NCBI GenBank assembly: GCA_963745205.1
Contig: CAVUWX010000020.1
Location: 40,751-104,750, forward strand
Direction: 5' to 3'
DNA length: 64,000 nucleotides
DNA from: Hyphomicrobium_A sp963745205
GTDB taxonomy: Bacteria > Pseudomonadota > Alphaproteobacteria > Rhizobiales > Hyphomicrobiaceae
Position 1 is the first letter of the stretch. Each line of letters opens with the position of its first letter. A program made the translations under genes and the position numbers. Of this stretch, positions 17,916 through 25,996 are shown piece by piece. The notes beneath the pieces are model-generated. The model had not been told where the DNA came from, made no database searches, and worked only from the letters and a program-made list of their open reading frames with translations.

Positions 17916-18206
17916 TCAGCCGTCGGTCTTGCCGAAGCGCTGGCGCAACGCCGTCTTGGCCTTCTCGAGCGCGGCGCGCTCGGCGGCCGAGAGGTTGCGG
18001 CCCGCGCGGTTGATGTAGAAATCCAGCATCGACATGGCCGACCGGTAGGGGTCGTCGCTTGCGCGGCTCGGATCCTGCGCCGCCTTTTGCAGCGCCGCGG
18101 CGATCTCATCGGGATTGCCGGACTTGAAGATGCCGGGCGGAATGGTGTCGCCGCGGTCGTGCTCGGTGACGGACTTCGACCACAGCTTCTCAGACTTGTC
18201 GGGCAT
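17916..18206 (-). CDS. DUF3175 family protein
   Basis: A 96-residue cytoplasmic protein from the ATG at 18206. The pattern KLWSKSVTEHDRG, then PGIFKSGNPDEIAAALQKAA and RSAMSMLDFYINRAGRNLSA, matches DUF3175, a short alphaproteobacterial family with no known function. The length agrees with the family. It converges on the bactofilin-fusion gene with 16 bp between the stops. Confidence 0.75.
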   Translation of the reverse strand: MPDKSEKLWSKSVTEHDRGDTIPPGIFKSGNPDEIAAALQKAAQDPSRASDDPYRSAMSMLDFYINRAGRNLSAAERAALEKAKTALRQRFGKTDG

Positions 18207-18342
18207 GGAGACCTCGCTTCTCAACGCACTTTGCGCGCCATGCAAGCAGAGCGAGGCAAATCGCGGGTAAGCGAGACCCGCTGCATTTGAGGTAACTGCC
18301 GCACGTCTCGCTCCGCTCAGCGTGTGAGGTGCGAGTGTGCGC

Positions 18343-18708
18343 CTACTTGCAGCGCAGGAAGTCGCGCGCGCCGGCCTCGTCGGTGAAGGTGAGCGTGTCG
18401 CCCGACACCGTGAACGTGAAGTCGTAGGCTTGCGGGTTGCCCTCGACCATGCAGTCGCCCGAAATCTTGTAGTCGCTGTCCTTGGGCGTGACCGACTTGA
18501 AGGAGCAGTGCACCTCGTGCTGGTCGTAGCGGTCCTTGGCGATTACGAGGGGGGCGTCCTGGCTGTCCTGCGGCGTCTTGCAGGTGGCGATGTCGAGCGC
18601 CCACGTGCCGACGTAGGGCGCGTCCTCGGCGCGGACGGGAACAGCAAGCGCGGTCGCCGCGACGATCAGTGCGACATATATGTGTGAGTGAGCGGCCGGC
18701 GTGCGCAT
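18343..18708 (-). CDS. Secreted hypothetical protein
   Basis: About 121 residues from the ATG at 18708 (MRTPAAHSHIYVALIVAA), which starts a signal peptide cleaved near VRA-ED. The mature domain is a lipocalin-like beta sheet by pattern (PYVGTWALDIATC, VSGDTLTFTDE) and has four cysteines. Proteins of this sort are common exported unknowns in Rhizobiales. No function can be assigned. Confidence 0.65.
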   Translation of the reverse strand: MRTPAAHSHIYVALIVAATALAVPVRAEDAPYVGTWALDIATCKTPQDSQDAPLVIAKDRYDQHEVHCSFKSVTPKDSDYKISGDCMVEGNPQAYDFTFTVSGDTLTFTDEAGARDFLRCK

Positions 18709-18884
18709 GCGTTCCCCTTTGCGGTGCGTTTCCATGACGTGAGCCCATGCGCGCCGCCCAAGTCAAGCCTCGCGGGCGCGTGGCGACATCGGTGCATTTC
18801 GAGGCGAATGCGCCGCGCCCTTGCAACGTCCGCCTAACCGCGAGCTTCTACCGTCGCCCGAAGGTCAGCATGGAGGAGCGGAAG

Positions 18885-19373
18885 ATGGCACTGGCATCCA
18901 CCGACACACGCACGGCTGCGGCGGCGAAATCCTGCTGCGGAAAAAGCGCTTCCGGCCCCGTCGTCGCGTCCGAGAAGCTCGCACGGCTCAAGGTTTGGGG
19001 CGAAGGCGATCCCTCGCTGCGCTGGGCCGGCGCGTTCGCGAGCTGCGGTGGCAAGGGCGCGACGCAGTCCTCGACCATCGTCTACGAGATCGAGCCGGGT
19101 GGCCACCTCGGCTGGCACACCGACGCTACCGAAGAGACGCAGTACATCATCGCCGGCAGCGGCGAGCTGAAGATGGAGGACGGCGTCTATCCGGTGGGGC
19201 CCGGCAGCGTATTCGTGTTGCCGACGAACGTGCGGCACGATCTCGCCAACACCGGCAAGGATACGTTGCGCGCGGTCGCCTTCTTCGCGGCGGCGATGTT
19301 CACGCAGGACTTCGACAATGTGATGCTGCCGCCGAAGGGGCACATCCTCGGCACGCCCAACCGTGAAGGTTAG
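18885..19373 (+). CDS. Cupin-domain protein
   Basis: A 162-residue protein whose ATG at 18885 lies behind GGAGGAG. After a short Cys-containing N-terminus, a single cupin barrel (about 55-150) carries both conserved motifs: G-x5-H-x-H-like (PGGHLGWHTDATEETQYIIAG) and the second motif ending in NVRHDLANTG. The histidines and glutamate could hold a metal. The substrate is unknown. The gene overlaps the stop of the convergent DUF72 gene by 4 bp. Confidence 0.8.
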   Translation: MALASTDTRTAAAAKSCCGKSASGPVVASEKLARLKVWGEGDPSLRWAGAFASCGGKGATQSSTIVYEIEPGGHLGWHTDATEETQYIIAGSGELKMEDGVYPVGPGSVFVLPTNVRHDLANTGKDTLRAVAFFAAAMFTQDFDNVMLPPKGHILGTPNREG

Positions 19374-20185
19374 GCGGCCTTCGACAGCCGCGTCATCAGG
19401 GCCATCGCCGCGTGCGGCGCGCGCACCTTGCCCTCGTGGATGAAGTAGACGAATACGTCGCGGGGCTTGGCCGGAGCCTTGTGCTCGGGATCGGCGCGAT
19501 CGAGGTCGGCGGGCACGCCGCCCTCGGCCCAGGTGCGCGCCCGCTTCGCCCAGGCGTCGAGCGCCTTCGGCGGATACCCCGCTTTCTCCGAGTCCTGGCC
19601 CTTTTGCAGCCGCGCGTAGACGAAATCGGCGGTGGGGTCGGCAATCGCCGGGTAGGTTGCGTGCTCGGCGAAGACGACGGCGACGCCGTGGTCGCGCACA
19701 AGCCTCGCGAAGGCCGGTGTCACGAACGAAGGGTGGCGCACCTCGACCGCGTGGCGCAGCGTGCGCCCGTCGAACTTTGCCGGCAGCAGCTCCAGGAAGG
19801 CCGAAAAGTCGGCCTCGTCGAATTTCTTGGTCGGCGCGAACTGCCACAGCATGGGCCCGAGCTTGTCGCCGAGCATGGTCGGCCCGGAATCGAGGAAGCG
19901 CTTGATTGAATCGCCCGCCTCCGCCAGCACGCGGCGGTTGACGGCATAGCGCGGGCCCTTGAGCGCGAACACGAAACCGTCGGGCGTCTCGCTCGCCCAC
20001 TTGGCGAATGTTTTGGGCGCCTGGTTGCGGTAGAAGGTGCCGTTGACCTCGATCGTCGGCAGATGCTCGCTCGCGTACTCGAGCTCCTTCGCATGCGCGA
20101 GCCCGTCCGGGTAGAACGTGCCGCGCCAGGGCTCGAAGGTCCAGCCGCCGATGCCGGCGCGGATGGTGCCGTGTTTTTTCATCAT
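19370..20185 (-). CDS. DUF72 (YecE-like) protein
   Basis: A 271-residue TIM-barrel-like protein with DUF72 blocks: GIGGWTFEPWRGTFYP at the start, EVNGTFYRNQAP, FVFALKGPRYAVN, LWQFAPTKKFD, AVEVRHPSFV and VYFIHEGK. The family is widespread and uncharacterised biochemically. Length is normal for the family. The gene starts divergently from the cupin gene at 20227 with only ~40 bp between starts, so they probably share a short control region. Confidence 0.9.
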   Translation of the reverse strand: MMKKHGTIRAGIGGWTFEPWRGTFYPDGLAHAKELEYASEHLPTIEVNGTFYRNQAPKTFAKWASETPDGFVFALKGPRYAVNRRVLAEAGDSIKRFLDSGPTMLGDKLGPMLWQFAPTKKFDEADFSAFLELLPAKFDGRTLRHAVEVRHPSFVTPAFARLVRDHGVAVVFAEHATYPAIADPTADFVYARLQKGQDSEKAGYPPKALDAWAKRARTWAEGGVPADLDRADPEHKAPAKPRDVFVYFIHEGKVRAPHAAMALMTRLSKAA

Positions 20186-20226
20186 TGCAGTTTATGCCAC
20201 CGTTCGGCGCTGAGAAGGAGCCTCAG

Positions 20227-20655
20227 ATGGACGACAGAAGCGCATCGGCGACCGGCCGCTTCGACATCGCCGAGATCGCGGCGGCGTTTCCCGATGCGGC
20301 CAAGACCCTGCTGCTCGACCGCTATCTCACCGATACGCCCAACGCGAGTGCGCGTGTGTTCCGGGTCTACAAGCCGACGCCGCCGCACTACCATGCGGGC
20401 AGCGACGAGTACCTCTACGTCTTCTGCGGGCGCGGCACCTTCTGGATGGACGACCCGGCGACCCAGGCTGAGTTCGCGCCGGGGCAGCTCCTGTTCTTCC
20501 GCCGCGGCATCGTGCACGCGCTGCCCGGCATGCTGGAGACGCCGATTGTCTTCCTCTCGATCGACACGCCGCGCCGCGACCCCAAGGACATCATCTTCGT
20601 CAATCCCGCCGACGGCACGCCCGACAGCTTCATCGCGGAGAGCGGCGGGTATTAG
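20227..20655 (+). CDS. Cupin-domain protein
   Basis: A 142-residue cupin. The start is the ATG at 20227 with AAGGAG seven bases upstream. The barrel shows PPHYHAGSDEYLYVFCGRG (first motif, with His-x-His-like residues and the metal Glu) and RRGIVHALPG (second motif). It is a small cytoplasmic metal-binding protein of unknown substrate. Its stop overlaps that of the convergent DoxD-DoxA gene. Confidence 0.8.
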   Translation: MDDRSASATGRFDIAEIAAAFPDAAKTLLLDRYLTDTPNASARVFRVYKPTPPHYHAGSDEYLYVFCGRGTFWMDDPATQAEFAPGQLLFFRRGIVHALPGMLETPIVFLSIDTPRRDPKDIIFVNPADGTPDSFIAESGGY

Positions 20656-21755
20656 CGTGCTGTCGCGTTGACCGGTGCCTGCCACTTGGCGCCATCGATC
20701 GCCTCGAGCACGAGCACGTAAGCCTGCCCGGCGGCGATGTGGCCCGTCGAAGGCGGCGGCAGCGTGATCGCGGCACGGGCGCCCGTCTGCCCGGAGAAGC
20801 CGACCACTTCCGTCTTGAACTTTGACGCCCAGACGAAAGGATAGCCGTTGCGGATCGCATCAGGTGCGAGGGCCGCGAGCGCGGCGCCGTCCCACTGCGC
20901 GGCGACCGCGCCTGAGCGGTCGATCAGCTTCGCCGCCACGATGTACGCCGCACCGGTGTCGGGGCCGGCATCGACGTAGGCATCGAAGCTGACGGCTCCA
21001 TCGGGCGCAAGCAACGCGTGCGTCAGCGCAATGTCGTGGCGGTGGAAGTTTGTGCGCGAGTGCAGCGGAGTGACGATCGCGCCGAACAGGATATGATAGG
21101 TGAGCAGCGTGAAGCCGATGGCGATGCCCGAGAGCCAAAGCGCGAGCTTGTGCGTGGTCCCCGCGGGCAGCGGTCCGCTGCAGATCCACGCGAGCCGCGG
21201 GGAGCGCTGCGCAAAGCCCGTCGGCGCGATGTAGCGCTCGTCGAGCGACCACGCGCCGCCGCCGGCGAGGAACACCGCGCTGCTCATGGCGACGCCCGAC
21301 ACCGCCATGGTCCACTCGTCAAGGCAGGTCGAGCCCATCCAGCCGAAGATCAGCATGAGCGTGACGTTGAGCCCGAGGCTCGTTAAGGCGGCGGCGCGCG
21401 TTAAGAGCCCGAGCATGAGGCCGAGCCCGACCGCGAGCTCGGCGATGGTCCACAGCCACACCGAGGCGACGATGAGGTCGGGGTGGCGCAGCGTCCACTC
21501 GATCGGCGCCTGCACCCACAGCGCGCCCGGCAGCGCGTGCGTGAGCTTCGCCGCCACGAAGCCCGGCGCATTGAAGTCGAGCTTCAAGGCTTTGTCGACG
21601 CCGTCGACCGAGTGGACATCGTAGATGAGCCTGCGCGTCGCGCCGCCCCAGAAGATGAAGCCCTGGGTGAAGCGCGTGCCGAGCAGGATGAGTGCGGCCA
21701 GCGACATGCCTGCCGCCGTGGCTTCGCTCTTCTCGATGGTGCCGGCTTGCGCCAT
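20652..21755 (-). CDS. DoxD-DoxA fusion, thiosulfate:quinone oxidoreductase-like membrane protein
   Basis: A 367-residue protein. Residues ~15-185 have four transmembrane helices with the DoxD pattern (ALILLGTRFTQGFIFWGG, a helix-loop with WTIAELAVGLGLMLGLLTR). After a fifth hydrophobic segment (~208-228), residues ~235-365 form a soluble beta domain like DoxA. In Acidianus these are two subunits of the enzyme that oxidises thiosulfate to tetrathionate at the quinone pool; fused forms are known in bacteria. Whether this one uses thiosulfate is unproven, and no sox genes are nearby. Confidence 0.75.
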   Translation of the reverse strand: MAQAGTIEKSEATAAGMSLAALILLGTRFTQGFIFWGGATRRLIYDVHSVDGVDKALKLDFNAPGFVAAKLTHALPGALWVQAPIEWTLRHPDLIVASVWLWTIAELAVGLGLMLGLLTRAAALTSLGLNVTLMLIFGWMGSTCLDEWTMAVSGVAMSSAVFLAGGGAWSLDERYIAPTGFAQRSPRLAWICSGPLPAGTTHKLALWLSGIAIGFTLLTYHILFGAIVTPLHSRTNFHRHDIALTHALLAPDGAVSFDAYVDAGPDTGAAYIVAAKLIDRSGAVAAQWDGAALAALAPDAIRNGYPFVWASKFKTEVVGFSGQTGARAAITLPPPSTGHIAAGQAYVLVLEAIDGAKWQAPVNATAR

Positions 21756-21865
21756 GGGATCGCCCTCGTACGGGATGCAACCCTACGAACCATGCGCTAA
21801 GACGGGCTTACTCCCGGCCTGCGAATGCCTTGCGGAGCCGGCACAACTCGAAGGGCCCCGCCGCC

Positions 21866-22696
21866 TTGCGCCTCCTCATCCGAATCCTGCAACGCATCGC
21901 GATCTTCGCCATCGGCGCCGTCAGCGTGTGGCTGATCGCGTTCGTCGTCTTCGACTGGGCCGACAAGAAGCTCCCCGTGGCGCTGGCGCTCGGCGCGACC
22001 TACGCCATCGGCGCCTACGTGATCCTGCCGTACGCGGTGCGCATGGGGCTCAAGTTCTCGCAGCTCAAAAGCGTGCCGAGCTTCACCATCGCCGCCGACG
22101 GGCTCCCCGCCGACCCTGTAAACCTGGGGCTCGTCGGCACGTGCGCCGATCTGCGCGCGGCATTTGCGGCGATCGGCTGGACCGAGGCGGACAAGCTCGA
22201 TCTCAGCAGCTCGTGGCGCATGGTGCAGTCGTTCGTGCTGTCGCGGCCCTATCCTACCGCGCCGTTCAGCACGCTGTTCCTGTTCGGCCGCGGCCAGGAC
22301 ATCGGCTTCCAGAAGGCGATCGGCGATAGTCCACGCAAGCGCCATCACGTGCGCTTCTGGGGTAAGAGCCTCGAGCATCTGCCGGCCGGACCCGACACGA
22401 CGAGCTTCTGGCTCAATACCGACCGTCCGGCTGGCGACGAATGCGTGCTGTGGGTGGGCGCCGCGACCAAGGACACGGGGCTGGGGCTGACGCGCATGAC
22501 CTTCCAGGTCACGCACGCGACCGACTCCGACACCATCGCCGAACGCAACTTCGTCGTCGATACGCTCAAGGGCTCGGGCGCGATCGGGGACGTGACGTTG
22601 GCGCAGGCCGGCGCTCCGCTGGGGCATCGGGTCAACCATTATGTGACCGACGGCGAGGTTGCGGTGGCGGAGCTGGTGGATAAAGGCAGGATCTGA
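21866..22696 (+). CDS. LssY C-terminal domain membrane protein
   Basis: About 276 residues if translation begins at the TTG at 21866 (LRLLIRILQR); earlier in-frame codons reach back into the divergent gene. Two transmembrane helices (about 10-30 and 38-58) are followed by a cytoplasmic or periplasmic LssY_C domain: GLVGTCADLRAAFAAIGWTEAD, RKRHHVRFW and WVGAATKDTGLG. LssY_C occurs alone or attached to PAP2 phosphatases; its role is unknown. The start codon is uncertain. Confidence 0.75.
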   Translation: MRLLIRILQRIAIFAIGAVSVWLIAFVVFDWADKKLPVALALGATYAIGAYVILPYAVRMGLKFSQLKSVPSFTIAADGLPADPVNLGLVGTCADLRAAFAAIGWTEADKLDLSSSWRMVQSFVLSRPYPTAPFSTLFLFGRGQDIGFQKAIGDSPRKRHHVRFWGKSLEHLPAGPDTTSFWLNTDRPAGDECVLWVGAATKDTGLGLTRMTFQVTHATDSDTIAERNFVVDTLKGSGAIGDVTLAQAGAPLGHRVNHYVTDGEVAVAELVDKGRI

Positions 22697-22921
22697 CCGG
22701 GAACCTTGCCTGCGCGACGCCATTACTGGGCAGCGAGCGGGGAACCCAAATCTAGAATGTATCGGGGCGGCTCATGTCCGCAGCCTCGCCCAGAGCTTCG
22801 CGACGGCCGCGGCGACGGCAGAGGGAACGCGTGCGCCGGTAATGGTTTCCAAGTATTGTGACGGGCACGCTCGCGCGCCGTTTCCCGGCGTTTGCGACCA
22901 GGGCAACGACACGAGGGACCT

Positions 22922-23113
22922 ATGGCCGACCCCACCGAACTCGCCGACCTTGACCAGCGCATTGCCGTGCTCCGCGACAACCTGCGCGAGCTCGTCGAGC
23001 AGGCGGCCGCCTACTCGGGCGCGGCGGACGAGGCACGCATGGCCGACCGCATCGCCGACCAGGAGGCGCGCCTCGCCGCGCTCTTGAAGGAGCGTGCGGC
23101 GCTGGCGAAGTAG
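22922..23113 (+). CDS. Small coiled-coil protein
   Basis: A 63-residue protein from the ATG at 22922, preceded by GAGGGA. It is nearly all heptad-rich helix with Leu, Ala, Arg and Glu in coiled-coil register and no cysteine or membrane segment. It resembles short predicted coiled-coil proteins common in Rhizobiales. No function is known. Confidence 0.6.
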   Translation: MADPTELADLDQRIAVLRDNLRELVEQAAAYSGAADEARMADRIADQEARLAALLKERAALAK

Positions 23114-23126
23114 GGCCGACTCACCG

Positions 23127-24197
23127 TCAGCCGCCAGCGCGCCAGTCATTGAAGTCCTGTGTGCAGGCCTTCGCCGACCGCCTCGCGGCTTCCACCAGCC
23201 AACCCTTCTTGCGGCGTCCGAGGTCGCGCAGAATTGCGCTGCGCTGGTCCGCGACCCCGAGATGAAGGTTGGCGAGCTCCAAGCCCATGAGCTCGAGCAT
23301 GTCGTTGGAGAACAGCTTGGGGATTCCGCTTTCGGCCTCGATCTTGCGGTTATTCGGCGACAGGCGGCGCACGACCAGGGACTTCTCGATCCGATACCAG
23401 GGATCGAGCGAGTGGAAGCGGCCGTTGGCGATGTCGCCGGCGCGAATCTTGCGGCTCTTCGGCGAATGCACGCGCGCCCAGGCCGACATTGCGAGCGCCT
23501 TAGCTTCCCGCACGGCCGGCGACCCGCGCCACTCGGCAACGCCGATCCAGCGCGGACGCCCGAGGCTGCCGGCGCCGGCGGTGCGCCGCGCGGTCCTGAT
23601 CGCGAGGTCCGACGCGGGCATCGCCCTCGCGATCGCGTCGCGATAGCGCTTTGGCGCCGCTTTGGTGCGTGCCTCCGCGATCTTCTTCCAGAACTTGGCC
23701 CGTTCATGCTCGCCCACTTCGACGAACTTCATGAGCCACGCGTAGTCGCGGTCGAGGGAGATGGGCTTCGGCGCGCGCAGGCCTTCGGCGTAGCCCTGCA
23801 GGATGGCGCCGCACGCCGGCTCTGCCGCGATGCCTTGCGCGGAGCCGGCGAGCAGCGCGCTCGCCGCGAGCCGCACGAGATCGAGCACATAGGGCATCTC
23901 GGCCGCCTCGTCGAAATCGTTGACGCCCCACGCGAGGCGCCCCTCGGCATCGCGCCAGGTGCCGTAGTTCTCGAGGTGGATGTCGCCGACGGCAAGCACG
24001 CTCGGTGCCCCCGCAAGCTCCGGGCAGATCTCCAGGATCGTCTCCGCCCATCGCCAGTAGGTGGCGCGGAAGAACACGAAGGCGCTCTCGCGCATCTTGT
24101 CGTGCTTGCACGCAATATCGTTGGAGACGAGGTCGCCCCCGAGCTGATGCTTCAGCCAAGCTTCGTACGCGCGGGTGGACTCCTCAATCGTCGCCAT
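23127..24197 (-). CDS. DUF2252 family protein
   Basis: A 356-residue protein starting at the ATG at 24197. DUF2252 hallmarks are visible: FFRATYWRWAETI, AVGDIHLENYGTWRDAEG, WGVNDFDEAAEMPYVLDLVRLAAS and KLFSNDMLELMGLELANLH. The GDIHLEN and NDFDEA motifs resemble the catalytic and metal-binding loops of aminoglycoside-phosphotransferase/kinase folds, so it may be a small-molecule kinase. No substrate is established. Cytoplasmic; length normal. Confidence 0.88.
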   Translation of the reverse strand: MATIEESTRAYEAWLKHQLGGDLVSNDIACKHDKMRESAFVFFRATYWRWAETILEICPELAGAPSVLAVGDIHLENYGTWRDAEGRLAWGVNDFDEAAEMPYVLDLVRLAASALLAGSAQGIAAEPACGAILQGYAEGLRAPKPISLDRDYAWLMKFVEVGEHERAKFWKKIAEARTKAAPKRYRDAIARAMPASDLAIRTARRTAGAGSLGRPRWIGVAEWRGSPAVREAKALAMSAWARVHSPKSRKIRAGDIANGRFHSLDPWYRIEKSLVVRRLSPNNRKIEAESGIPKLFSNDMLELMGLELANLHLGVADQRSAILRDLGRRKKGWLVEAARRSAKACTQDFNDWRAGG

Positions 24198-24253
24198 GGT
24201 GCGGCGCGCTCCTTGGCGACTAGCGGGGGCGCCACGCATCGCGATTGCAGAAC

Positions 24254-25144
24254 CTAGCGCGTGCGGCCTGCACGGTCGAGCTCGGCGAAATCGGCATCCG
24301 ACAGTTTAATGTCCGCCGCGGCGACGTTCTCCTCCAAGTGCGCAACCTTGGAGGTGCCGGGGATCGGCAGCATCACGGGGCTGCGTTTCAACAGCCAGGC
24401 GAGCGCAATCTGGCCCGTCGTGGCGCCGTAGCGCTGCGCGACGGCGGCAAGCGTCGCCTTCGACTTCGCGAGTCCGCCGGCGCCGAGCGGGAACCACGGG
24501 ATGAAGCCGATGCCGTGCTTTTCGCAGTGGTCGAGCACGTCCTCAGCTCCGCGGTCGACCAGATTGTAGCGGTTCTGCACGGTGGCGACGGGGAACACCT
24601 TCGACGCCGCCTCGATGTCCTCGACCGACACCTCGCTCAAGCCGGCGAAACGGATGATCTTCCGGTCGATGAGCTGACGGATGGCGCCGAACTGCTCCGC
24701 GGCCGGCACCTTCGGGTCGATGCGGTGGAGCTGCCAGAGGTCGATCTGCTGGACGCCGAGGTTGGCGAGGCTCTTCTGCGCCTCGCCGATAAGGTATTCG
24801 GGGCGCCCGTTGGGCACCCAGCGATCGGAGCCGGGGCGCTCGAGTCCGCCCTTGGTGGCGACGACCAGGCCCTTGTAGGGGGAAAGCGCCTCGCGGATGA
24901 GGCGCTCGGACACGTCGGGGCCGTAAGAGTCGGCGGTGTCGATGAAGTTGACGCCGAGCTCGGGCACTCGGCGCAACGTGCGCAGCGCTTCGGCGCGGTC
25001 GGCGGGCTCCCCCCAGATGCCGGGGCCGGTGACACGCATGGCGCCGTAGCCGAGGCGGCGGACGGCGAGCTCGCCCCCTATCCTGAAGGTGCCCGACGCG
25101 GTGGCGTTGGGGGCTTTCGTGCGCTGCAAGACATCGCTTGGCAT
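24254..25144 (-). CDS. Aldo/keto reductase
   Basis: A 296-residue NAD(P)H-dependent (beta/alpha)8 reductase. The catalytic tetrad is present: Asp in FIDTADSYGPDVSE, Tyr of the same motif, Lys in VVATKGG and His in LWQLHRID. The cofactor-binding end LPIPGTSKVAHLEENVAA is typical of this superfamily. It reduces aldehydes or ketones in the cytoplasm; the specific substrate is unknown. It lies downstream of a short gap from DUF2252 on the same strand. Confidence 0.92.
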   Translation of the reverse strand: MPSDVLQRTKAPNATASGTFRIGGELAVRRLGYGAMRVTGPGIWGEPADRAEALRTLRRVPELGVNFIDTADSYGPDVSERLIREALSPYKGLVVATKGGLERPGSDRWVPNGRPEYLIGEAQKSLANLGVQQIDLWQLHRIDPKVPAAEQFGAIRQLIDRKIIRFAGLSEVSVEDIEAASKVFPVATVQNRYNLVDRGAEDVLDHCEKHGIGFIPWFPLGAGGLAKSKATLAAVAQRYGATTGQIALAWLLKRSPVMLPIPGTSKVAHLEENVAAADIKLSDADFAELDRAGRTR

Positions 25145-25331
25145 CGGGAGCTCCTTGATTCGGCCGGGGGACCGGGAAGAACGGTATAATCGCTACCCGC
25201 GAGCTGGGGTTCCTACGCGGGGCGGTCAAGTGCGGCGTTTCACTGCGGCGGGTGCCTTGAGCCGTCGGGCGCTAACGCCGCCCGTGACGAGGGCGATTTT
25301 ACCTGCTAATATTATTGAGGTCTTATCGCCG

Positions 25332-25347
25332 TGTTCCCGCGGGAACA
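25332..25347. promoter_or_regulatory. Perfect 16-bp palindrome, possible operator
   Basis: TGTTCCCGCGGGAACA is a perfect inverted repeat about 70 bp upstream of the secreted-protein gene at 25418. The same TGTTCC-N4-GGAACA pattern occurs once more at 47963-47978. It reads like the binding site of a dimeric regulator, which cannot be named from the sequence. Confidence 0.45.
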
Positions 25348-25417
25348 GCGCCTTTGCGCTCATCCGCGCATTATGGGTCTCACAGATAGACACACCGCTC
25401 AATCGATGGAGCCACCC

Positions 25418-25939
25418 GTGATCCGCAACATTCTCGCTATCGCCACTGCTCTTCTCGCGGCCCCGGTGCTTTTTGCTTCGGCTGCCGAAGCCTGCATCTC
25501 CTGCGAGTACGTCCCCGAGGTCGTCCGCGGCTCGCAGACGTCTGAGGCGCCAAGGTCGTACGAGAGAGAGCGCTCCTACTCGGTCGAAAGAGAGCAAAGC
25601 GCCCGCCCGGCGAGGCACGTCGTCAGAAGCGAGCCGGTCGCCAAGTCGGTGGCCAAGTCAGTCGACACCGCCGACGAGGCCCCGGTCAAGAAGCAGGCGA
25701 ACAACGAGAATTCCTCGATCTCCGTTTCTGCCGCCGCGGTCCCCGTGAGCCAGACGGCGAAGGTCGAGCCCAAGGCCATCCGCAGCGAGAGCTCCTCGAT
25801 CTCGGTCGCTTCCACCGAGGTCACCCCGGCCGCGAAGACCGCGGTTGCCGAGCAGGCCAAAGAGGTCGCTGTTAAGCCGGTGGACTGCAAGAAGTTCTTC
25901 CCCTCAGTCGGCCTGACCCTCACGGTGTCCTGCGACTAA
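25418..25939 (+). CDS. Secreted low-complexity protein with repeated Ser-Ile-Ser-Val motifs
   Basis: About 173 residues from the GTG at 25418, chosen because GGAG lies six bases upstream; an ATG at 25406 has no ribosome site. A signal peptide (cleavage near ASA-AEA) precedes a short Cys pair (CISCEY), then a charged disordered region with two ENSSISV/ESSSISV segments and Lys/Ala/Glu runs. The C-terminus has another Cys pair (DCKKFF...TVSCD). Conserved cysteines only at the ends suggest a looped exported protein. Function unknown. Confidence 0.65.
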   Translation: MIRNILAIATALLAAPVLFASAAEACISCEYVPEVVRGSQTSEAPRSYERERSYSVEREQSARPARHVVRSEPVAKSVAKSVDTADEAPVKKQANNENSSISVSAAAVPVSQTAKVEPKAIRSESSSISVASTEVTPAAKTAVAEQAKEVAVKPVDCKKFFPSVGLTLTVSCD

Positions 25940-25966
25940 GCTGCCGGCTTCTGTGAACTCAAAAGG

Positions 25967-25996
25967 AACGCCCGCTGGTCAGCCAGCGGGCGTTTT
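25967..25996. terminator. Strong bidirectional terminator
   Basis: A perfect 12-bp stem AACGCCCGCTGG/CCAGCGGGCGTT with a TCAG loop, then TTTT on the plus strand and AAAAG before it (T-rich on the minus strand). It ends the secreted-protein gene. The stop codon of the convergent desaturase gene lies inside the same hairpin, so it probably serves both transcripts. Confidence 0.85.
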
